A stretch of DNA of 12,432 bases from Mageeibacillus sp. UBA3708 (GTDB lineage: Bacteria > Bacillota > Clostridia > Saccharofermentanales > Saccharofermentanaceae), in NCBI GenBank assembly GCA_002371375.1, contig DFIB01000005.1, forward strand, positions 1 through 12,432, written 5' to 3'. Each line of letters starts with the position of its first letter. The stretch's first letter is position 1. Shown here one piece after another: positions 7,135 to 12,432 of this stretch. A model generated the notes under the pieces. It was not told the origin of the DNA, searched no databases, and worked only from the letters and a program-made list of their open reading frames with translations. A program made the translations under genes and the position numbers.

Positions 7135-8061
7135 ATGATCATTAATTATACAGTACCCGGCAAAGATGACGGACGCGAGATAATGCGCATACTCGGCACT
7201 GAATTCAAGATGAGCCGTCAGATGATAAAGAAGCTTAAGTTCGGCGGCACCGTCGAGCTCAACAGCGTACATGCTACGGTAAGAGAGCACGTTAAGGCCG
7301 GTGATATTCTATACTGTGAGATGGAAGAGACATGCGGCGTAATAAAGCACCCGGAAGAGATAGTATTCAGGCACGAGGACGAACACTACATTGTATGCGA
7401 TAAGCCCTCCGGCATCGTGACACACCCCACACACGGCCATCTCGACGATTCCCTGCTGACCAGGCTGTCCGACGGCACCCTTCACCCCGTTATAAGGCTC
7501 GACAGGGAGACGAGCGGGCTTATCCTGATTGCCAAGAACGGCTATTCACACAACACTTTGACTGTCTGCGGCGAACTGAACAAGAAATATCTGGCTGTAT
7601 GCTATGGAAGATTTGACGAAGATACCGGGACTATAGACGCACCTATTGCCAGGCGCGAAGGATCTGTCATGATCCGTGAGGTTACGCCTGCCGGCAAGAG
7701 ATCCGTTACTCACTATAAGACTCTTCTCTATGATGAAGCCAAAAACCTGTCACTTGTAGAGTTTGAACTGGAGACCGGACGGTGCCACCAGATAAGAGTT
7801 CACTCACAGTACAAGGGGCATCCGCTTGCCGGCGACGGGCTGTACGGACCGAATTCAAACGATAATCCTTCCGAGCTGTATCCCAATTCTGAGACTATAG
7901 ACCGAATTATCGGGAGATGCGCTCTTCACGCGTATTATCTGTCTTTGTATGATCCTTTCGAGAAGTGCGGCAGGGTGTTCAGATCCCCTCTGCCTGATGA
8001 CATGAGGAATCTGTTCTCATCTCCTGAACTGGTTGATGAGGCTCTTGGCAAGATTTACTGA
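7135..8061 (+). CDS. RluA-family pseudouridine synthase, target unknown
   Basis: A 308-residue RNA pseudouridine synthase and the only plus-strand gene here. N-terminal region MIINYTVPGKDDG and SRQMIKKLKFGGTVELN resemble the S4-like region of the Clostridial RluA/YjbO/YhcT group. The catalytic domain has DEHYIVCDKPSGIVTHP at 82-98 and VIRLDRETSGLILIAKN from 119, with catalytic Asp123 (RLD preceded by Ile instead of the usual His), then LETGRCHQIRVHSQYKGHPLAGDGLYG. The target uridine cannot be told from sequence. I start at ATG 7135. The frame stays open back to a TTG at 7054, but that extra N-terminus resembles no family member and would contain the -35 and -10 sequences. The 3' end overlaps the recN 3' end by 45 bp in antisense. 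Confidence 0.9.
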   Translation: MIINYTVPGKDDGREIMRILGTEFKMSRQMIKKLKFGGTVELNSVHATVREHVKAGDILYCEMEETCGVIKHPEEIVFRHEDEHYIVCDKPSGIVTHPTHGHLDDSLLTRLSDGTLHPVIRLDRETSGLILIAKNGYSHNTLTVCGELNKKYLAVCYGRFDEDTGTIDAPIARREGSVMIREVTPAGKRSVTHYKTLLYDEAKNLSLVEFELETGRCHQIRVHSQYKGHPLAGDGLYGPNSNDNPSELYPNSETIDRIIGRCALHAYYLSLYDPFEKCGRVFRSPLPDDMRNLFSSPELVDEALGKIY

Positions 8062-9708
8062 CTCTTCATCTGATTTGCCTGACAAAAGCCTTGATACTTC
8101 AAGAACTTTGCCTTCTTCATCAAGCTTTGTAACGGATGCAGATGTATTATCTTCGCTCCTGCTCTTCGTAAGCATATAATTATTGTCTGCGGCGGCACAG
8201 ATCTGGGATGTATGCGACACACACAGAACCTGATGCTGCTCCCCTATGGAATGGAGCTTATAGGCGATCGCTACGGATGCCTTGCCCGATACCCCCATAT
8301 CGATCTCATCGAAAACAAGAGTCGGGATACTGTCACATCTGCTCAGTATATTCTTGACTGCAAGCATGATCCTTGATGCTTCACCGCCTGATACGATCGA
8401 TGACAGGGGCTTTGCTTCCTGCCCCGGATTGGCACTGAACATGAATCTGATATCATGAGTGCCGTGAGACGAGAAGAACCTGTCATTAGGTCTCTTAGTG
8501 AACTCTACCTTGAATAATGAGTCAGGCATCTCCAGATCAGCAAGTTCCTTTACGATATCTGATTCAAGTTCTCCGGCAGTCTTTCTGAGCACACTATCAA
8601 GCTTGTCGGAGGCACTGAGAAGTTCAGACTCCAGAACATGACGCTTCTTCTTAAGCTCAGAGACTATCTCCTTATTGTTCTCGAACGAATCAAGCTCCGC
8701 TTTTGCATCGCTACTGAACTTCAGTAAATCTTCGACCGTATCGCCGTATTTGGACCTCAATTCATATATCTTGCTGATCTTGCGGTCAGTATCTTCCTTG
8801 ACTTTGGGATCATAATCGAGTTCTTCGAGGAGCGCTGTTACTTCCTCGCTGACAGATTGTATCTCGAGAAGAGATGAAGACAGTCTCTGTTCGAGATCAC
8901 CGACATTGACAGTCTCGCTCTTTATCTTGCCGATAACAGATGCGGCCAGAGATAACTTGGATATTACGCCGCGGTCATTTCCCTGATCATCCAGACACTC
9001 AACTGCGATCTGAAGTGATTCTGCGATCCTGGCACCTTCAGCCATCTTCCTCTTCAACGTGAGAAGTTCCTCCTCCATGCCGGGATGAAGTCCGGCCCCG
9101 TCTATCTCGGATATCGCAAATTCAAGGTATTCCCTGCGTCTCTTAAGAAGCTCGGGAGACTGCGAGAGGTTGCGTATCTTGAGGACGAGTTCCTTATAAT
9201 CTGCGAGCTTCTCATCATAGATATCTTTTGCTTTTCTGACATCTTCCCCGCCGAAAGCAAAGAGCATCTCACAATTCTTGTTCTCGTCAAATATAACCTG
9301 CGTATCATTCTGTCCATGGACATCTACAAGGAAACTTGCGAGCTGTCTGAGAACTGCCAGTACAACAGTCTTGCCGTTGATCCTGGCAATACTCTTGCCC
9401 TCACTGCTGATCTTCCGGCTGATTATGAGAGAGCCTTCTTCAGGTTCTATATCAGTATCTTTGAGAAATGCATCAAATCCCTCATCTGTTACATCCGTTA
9501 TGTCAAAAACAGCCTCGACGTAAGCATATTCTGAATCAGATCTTATGATATTGCGGCTGGCCTTATCCCCCATGATAAGACCCAGAGCGTCAACAAGAAG
9601 ACTCTTGCCGGCCCCTGTCTCACCGGTTATGACATTCAGTCCCCTGCCGGGTTCAAAAACTGCATGAGAAATAACAGCAAAATTACTGATCTCAAGTCTT
9701 GTCAGCAT
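8017..9708 (-). CDS. recN: DNA repair protein RecN (SMC-like ATPase)
   Basis: RecN acts early in double-strand break repair and binds DNA ends in the cytoplasm. At 563 residues it has the expected length (550-570). Visible: N-terminal MLTRLEISNFAVI, Walker A GETGAGKS at 29-36, a long coiled-coil middle (about 155-390), ABC signature VSGGEASRIMLAVK from 439, Walker B TLVFDEIDMGVSG at 463-475, and the LCVSHTSQICAAAD switch region at 495-507. The family motif HGQHE reads HGQND (131-135). The start ATG lies inside the end of argR (7 bp overlap, GGTGAATGCTGA), with GGAGCAGGTGA just upstream, so it is probably translated with argR. I see no LexA-type box at the operon start. The end overlaps the convergent pseudouridine synthase gene. 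Confidence 0.96.
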   Translation of the reverse strand: MLTRLEISNFAVISHAVFEPGRGLNVITGETGAGKSLLVDALGLIMGDKASRNIIRSDSEYAYVEAVFDITDVTDEGFDAFLKDTDIEPEEGSLIISRKISSEGKSIARINGKTVVLAVLRQLASFLVDVHGQNDTQVIFDENKNCEMLFAFGGEDVRKAKDIYDEKLADYKELVLKIRNLSQSPELLKRRREYLEFAISEIDGAGLHPGMEEELLTLKRKMAEGARIAESLQIAVECLDDQGNDRGVISKLSLAASVIGKIKSETVNVGDLEQRLSSSLLEIQSVSEEVTALLEELDYDPKVKEDTDRKISKIYELRSKYGDTVEDLLKFSSDAKAELDSFENNKEIVSELKKKRHVLESELLSASDKLDSVLRKTAGELESDIVKELADLEMPDSLFKVEFTKRPNDRFFSSHGTHDIRFMFSANPGQEAKPLSSIVSGGEASRIMLAVKNILSRCDSIPTLVFDEIDMGVSGKASVAIAYKLHSIGEQHQVLCVSHTSQICAAADNNYMLTKSRSEDNTSASVTKLDEEGKVLEVSRLLSGKSDEESVNLAKSLINQFRR

Positions 9709-10175
9709 TCACCTGCTCCAATTACAAGATCATTCAATGTTGACACGAGCGCAGCGGCCTCATCCATTCCCGAGGAGGCCACGAACACCGTGTCATCACC
9801 GGCGATCGTTCCTACGATACCTGACAGATGCATGGAATCGAGAGCAGATGCAGCTGCCTGAGCCATGCCGGGAAGTGTCTTGATAACAACGATATTCATT
9901 GCATTCTCAATTGTCCTGACAGAATTGGAGAACACCGCCAGAAGACGGCCGGGAGCCGAGTCACCGGTCCTGTCGAGAACTGCGTATTTGGTGCTTTTAT
10001 TCGGAAGCGTTACTTTGATGATCCCCAGATCTTTAATATCTCTGGATACTGTTGCCTGGGTAGTATTGATCCCCGATTCACGAACAAGAGACGTAAGCTC
10101 TTCCTGTGTCGTTATATCCTGCTCCCTGATGAGCTTAAGTATCATTTCCTGTCTGGAGTTCTTAGCTGTTTTCAT
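9702..10175 (-). CDS. argR: Arginine repressor ArgR/AhrC
   Basis: A 157-residue ArgR, slightly longer than B. subtilis AhrC (149). The N-terminal winged-helix domain (about 7-68) contains TQATVSRDIKDLGIIKV with the DNA-contacting Ser44-Arg45. The C-terminal oligomerisation and arginine-binding domain (about 78-150) contains GTIAGDDTVFVA, with Asp127-Asp128 expected to contact arginine. In the family, arginine-bound hexamers repress biosynthesis genes and can activate catabolism. The ATG lies 14 bp inside the nadK end, with GGGGGAG 5 nt upstream; the stop overlaps recN by 7 bp. An ARG box stands upstream of nadK, the first gene of this unit, so autoregulation is likely. The dxs-nadK-argR-recN context is usual in Clostridia. 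Confidence 0.96.
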   Translation of the reverse strand: MKTAKNSRQEMILKLIREQDITTQEELTSLVRESGINTTQATVSRDIKDLGIIKVTLPNKSTKYAVLDRTGDSAPGRLLAVFSNSVRTIENAMNIVVIKTLPGMAQAAASALDSMHLSGIVGTIAGDDTVFVASSGMDEAAALVSTLNDLVIGAGEC

Positions 10176-11034
10176 AAAAGCTCCCCCTCATGATTATCTT
10201 CCGGCGGATGACATTAAAGAAACCTTCGGGATTAAAGTCAATTGTCTTGAGCATCTTCCCGCATGTTTTGATGACAACTCTGTCATTATCTTCAAAATCC
10301 ACCAGATCACGGCCGTCAAGACATATGATCGGCGGTGTCTCAAAAGGTTCCACGATTATCTCGATAATGCTGTCGGGACTTACAACATAGCTGAATCCGC
10401 TGAAAGTATGAGAGCAGTTTGTCGTAATGATCATTTCTCTCATGCCGGGCATCAGAACGGGACCGCCGGCAGCAAGATTATATGCAGTAGAACCGGTAGC
10501 CGTGGATATTATCAGACCGTCCCCAATAAATCTCTCGGCGACCTGACCGTCCACCTTAAGGAGGAGCTTAACAGTATGGAGCTTCGCACCGCGTCCGATC
10601 GAGCAGTCGTTAAGGCACAGCCCCTTCTCCTTAAGAACGCCGTCTTTGCTATATACACTGACATCAAGTCTGCTCCTGCACAGTATCTTGTAGTCGCCTT
10701 TGACGATCCTGCCGATGCATTCGTCAATACCGTCTTCCTCTATCTGCGCCAGGAAACCGATGCTTCCTTTGTTGACTCCGATAAAAGCAGCATCAGTATC
10801 GCCATACTCAGCTGCGGTGGCAAGGAAAGTACCGTCACCGCCGATAGAGATTATGACATCAGGTGACGCAGCAGACAGGTCTTCATAAACAACGCCGTCC
10901 AGCGAAGGAAACTCTCCTTCATCAGCGGGCTTAAGAACGGGAACTGCCCCGTACTTAAGTATCGCCTTTGCAGTTTCATATGCACAGGCATATCCTTGAT
11001 CTCTGTTTGTATTAACTTTAATTCCAATGCGCAT
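10162..11034 (-). CDS. nadK: NAD kinase
   Basis: A 290-residue NAD kinase, which phosphorylates NAD to NADP with ATP or polyphosphate in the cytoplasm. Motifs: GGDGTFL at 65-71 (Asp67 catalytic), GVNKGSIGFLAQI at 86-98, and FIGDGLIISTATGSTAYNLAAGGPVL from 169. Two family positions differ: the usual LNE motif reads LND (141-143, LNDCSIGRG), and the TPTGS stretch is TATGS. The PHSLxxRP-like region is also changed to CSHTFSGFSYVV. The overall fold motifs are clear, so function is likely kept. The start ATG at 11034 begins MRIGIKVN, as expected. It has no Shine-Dalgarno sequence, and an extended -10 ends 6 nt before it. The 3' end overlaps argR by 14 bp. Confidence 0.94.
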   Translation of the reverse strand: MRIGIKVNTNRDQGYACAYETAKAILKYGAVPVLKPADEGEFPSLDGVVYEDLSAASPDVIISIGGDGTFLATAAEYGDTDAAFIGVNKGSIGFLAQIEEDGIDECIGRIVKGDYKILCRSRLDVSVYSKDGVLKEKGLCLNDCSIGRGAKLHTVKLLLKVDGQVAERFIGDGLIISTATGSTAYNLAAGGPVLMPGMREMIITTNCSHTFSGFSYVVSPDSIIEIIVEPFETPPIICLDGRDLVDFEDNDRVVIKTCGKMLKTIDFNPEGFFNVIRRKIIMRGSFYENS

Positions 11035-11035
11035 A

Positions 11036-11049
11036 TGAATATTAAACCA
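11036..11049. promoter_or_regulatory. Possible second, degenerate ARG box over the nadK -10
   Basis: TGAATATTAAACCA on the plus strand has one perfect half-site (TGAAT) and a poor second half (AACCA against ATTCA). Its centre is 20 bp from the centre of the strong ARG box, about two helical turns, as is usual for paired ARG boxes. It covers the -10 hexamer. Confidence 0.35.
11041..11049 (-). promoter_or_regulatory. Putative nadK-argR-recN promoter, extended -10
   Basis: Minus-strand TGGTTTAAT: TGn plus TTTAAT (five of six), followed by ATTCAT and the nadK ATG at 11034. The -35 position (about 11064-11069) matches poorly, which fits a promoter relying on the extended -10. Read-through from dxs, 45 nt upstream, is also possible. 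Confidence 0.45.
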
Positions 11050-11054
11050 TTAAT

Positions 11055-11070
11055 CTGAATAAAAATACAG
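11055..11070. promoter_or_regulatory. ARG box (ArgR operator) upstream of nadK-argR-recN
   Basis: CTGAATAAAAATACAG is an imperfect palindrome with TGAAT and ATACA half-sites around an AAAA centre, one mismatch from the TGAAT-WWWW-ATTCA core known for E. coli ArgR and very close to the B. subtilis AhrC box. It overlaps the -35 region of the putative nadK promoter, so bound ArgR should repress. Confidence 0.75.
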
Positions 11071-11079
11071 TACCGGCAG

Positions 11080-12432
11080 TTAATTTTTGCGCAATATCCT
11101 GTTGAATATACTCTCTGAATCTATTCCCGCGATCTCCCTCTGTCTATCGGCAGATGCGGCACTTATCAGATCGTTCTCAACAGCGATCGGTGTAACCCTG
11201 ATGTCCGGAGCGATCTTCTGGAGCTCGTTGCGGACGGCTTCGCCGGCACCACCCGACAGTACGCCTTCTTCGCACACGTACACCCTGGAAGCCTTACCGA
11301 TCAGTCCGAGCAGCTCCCTTGCAGGAACGGGCTTTACAAGTGACAGGTTTATGTGTTTGCCGTAGAGCCCCGCTTTCGCGAGTCTTGAATATGCGATCTC
11401 GCACTCCCGGCACATTACTCCGACCGAGATGAGAGCATAGTCATTGCCGTTATCGGCAACAAGGTGCGGGCGGATGCAATCTTCAGGATCATCATATAAT
11501 GCATCCTCATAATCGGAAGAGCCTCTCGGATATCTGACTGCACAAGGGCCGCTTATCTCATTTATGCAGTAATGCAGGATATTTCTGAGATCAGAATAGT
11601 CTCTTGCGGCAAACACCGTCATATAAGGCATGGAATTCATGAAAGAGATGTCCCGAAGCCCGTGATGGGTATGACCGTCATGTCCGACAAAGCCTGCTCT
11701 GTCTATCGCAAAAACGACATGATTATTCATGAAGCAACAATCATGGACGATCTCATCATACGCCCTCTGAAGGAAAGATGAATATATGGCAACAACCGGA
11801 ACAAAGCCGGATATCGCCAGGCCTGAAGCCATCGTAACACAGTGCTCCTCTGCTATTCCGCAGTCAAAAAACCTCTTCTTATACTGTGACGCAAACTCCG
11901 TCAGTCCCGTGCCCATTGCCATGGCAGCACATACGGCAACGATCCTATCATTAGCCGACGCTTCATCGATCAGTGCTTTGCCGAAAGCCGTGGTAAATGT
12001 CTCCTTACCCGGCGGAATTACGCCCTTATCAAGATCGAAAGGTCCGACTCCGTGATAATCAGAAGGATGCTCCTCCGCGAATCTGTAGCCTTTGCCCTTG
12101 GATGTGGCAACGTGAATGAGAACAGGATCCGCAATATCCTTGACTGCATTGAACGTGTCGATCATCGTCTCGATGTCATGACCGTCAACCGGGCCGTAGT
12201 ATACGATCCCCAGATCCTCAAATATGGATGGAGTCTTTCTGTACGTAATGAACCTGAACCAGTCCTTGATAGCCAGTATAAACTTGATCAGTGGTCCGCC
12301 TATAAGAGGTATCTTCTTAAGGAAGGATTCTGTCGACCTCTTTGCATTGATATATCCCCGTTTGGTCCTGATCTTAGCTAGATGCTTGGACATACCGCCA
12401 ACATTCTTATCGATGCTCATCTCGTTATCGTT
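11080..12432 (-). CDS. dxs: 1-deoxy-D-xylulose-5-phosphate synthase, 5' part outside the window
   Basis: Dxs joins pyruvate and glyceraldehyde 3-phosphate with thiamine diphosphate, the first step of the MEP isoprenoid pathway. The 450 residues seen cover about the last 70% of a protein of roughly 620; the N-terminal part with the first thiamine-binding residues is missing. The frame is open to the right edge (NDNEMSIDKNVGGMS), so the ATG at 12420 is internal, not the start. Visible blocks: YYGPVDGHD, HVATSKGKGY, the transketolase pyrimidine-binding domain with FDCGIAEEHCVTMASGLA (the catalytic Glu is the first Glu, codon 11850-11848), YSSFLQRAYDEIVHD, DRAGFVGHDGHTHHG, then the C-terminal transketolase domain with YPRG and CEEGVLSGGAGEAV. 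It ends TAA 45 nt before nadK. No terminator is seen in that gap. Confidence 0.96.
   Translation of the reverse strand, partial: NDNEMSIDKNVGGMSKHLAKIRTKRGYINAKRSTESFLKKIPLIGGPLIKFILAIKDWFRFITYRKTPSIFEDLGIVYYGPVDGHDIETMIDTFNAVKDIADPVLIHVATSKGKGYRFAEEHPSDYHGVGPFDLDKGVIPPGKETFTTAFGKALIDEASANDRIVAVCAAMAMGTGLTEFASQYKKRFFDCGIAEEHCVTMASGLAISGFVPVVAIYSSFLQRAYDEIVHDCCFMNNHVVFAIDRAGFVGHDGHTHHGLRDISFMNSMPYMTVFAARDYSDLRNILHYCINEISGPCAVRYPRGSSDYEDALYDDPEDCIRPHLVADNGNDYALISVGVMCRECEIAYSRLAKAGLYGKHINLSLVKPVPARELLGLIGKASRVYVCEEGVLSGGAGEAVRNELQKIAPDIRVTPIAVENDLISAASADRQREIAGIDSESIFNRILRKN

Noticed and set aside
9865..10866. Long plus-strand open frame of 333 codons
   Set aside because: It runs antisense through argR and nadK, both of which have clear conserved motifs. 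Its translation shows no recognisable domain. It is a shadow frame.
10990..11080. LexA (SOS) box for the recN-containing unit
   Set aside because: I looked for a GAAC...GTTC-type palindrome before nadK and found none; the palindrome present matches an ARG box instead.
1..12432. Mobile elements, CRISPR arrays, tRNA or rRNA genes, phage or defence systems
   Set aside because: No transposase, integrase, spaced repeats, tRNA-like folds or foreign-looking composition were seen. The genes are continuous housekeeping genes.

Overview
The window looks like chromosomal housekeeping DNA from a member of the Bacillota, most likely class Clostridia. It carries RNase Y next to YmdB, a PgpH-type c-di-AMP phosphodiesterase next to PhoH, the dxs-nadK-argR-recN order, and an AhrC-type ArgR. 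Base composition is moderate (mid-40s % GC by eye). AGA/AGG are common arginine codons. I cannot assign a family. I see no mobile element, CRISPR array, tRNA or rRNA. Coding density is very high.

Layout. All genes but one lie on the minus strand, so transcription mostly runs from high to low coordinates. Right block (12432 to 8017): dxs (5' end outside the window), nadK, argR, recN. The last three overlap or abut and form one unit, preceded by a promoter-like sequence and a very good ARG box. Middle: one plus-strand RluA-family pseudouridine synthase (7135-8061) runs convergently into recN, and the two coding ends overlap by 45 bp. It is divergent from rny (RNase Y, 6968-5406), which has its own promoter, a 5' hairpin, a strong Shine-Dalgarno sequence and an intrinsic terminator. 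Left block (5206 to 1): ymdB, lspA, rluD, phoH, pgpH (3' end outside the window). Here lspA-rluD and phoH-pgpH are translationally coupled pairs.

How the genes fit together. The left and middle parts are rich in RNA metabolism and nucleotide signalling: RNase Y starts mRNA decay at the membrane, YmdB hydrolyses 2',3'-cyclic nucleotides, PhoH is a P-loop ATPase linked to RNA, two pseudouridine synthases modify RNA, and PgpH degrades c-di-AMP. LspA matures lipoproteins. The right block joins isoprenoid precursor synthesis (Dxs), NADP synthesis (NadK), arginine-responsive control (ArgR) and double-strand break repair (RecN).

Most notable observation. Five genes that begin a putative transcript (phoH, lspA, ymdB, nadK and the plus-strand pseudouridine synthase) each have a -10-like hexamer ending only 6-7 nt before the start codon and no usable Shine-Dalgarno sequence. 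This is the geometry of leaderless mRNAs. Genes inside the operons (argR, recN, pgpH, rluD), and rny with its longer leader, keep Shine-Dalgarno sequences. The second notable point is the ARG box overlapping the nadK promoter, which suggests ArgR controls its own operon. No wholly new enzyme system is evident.
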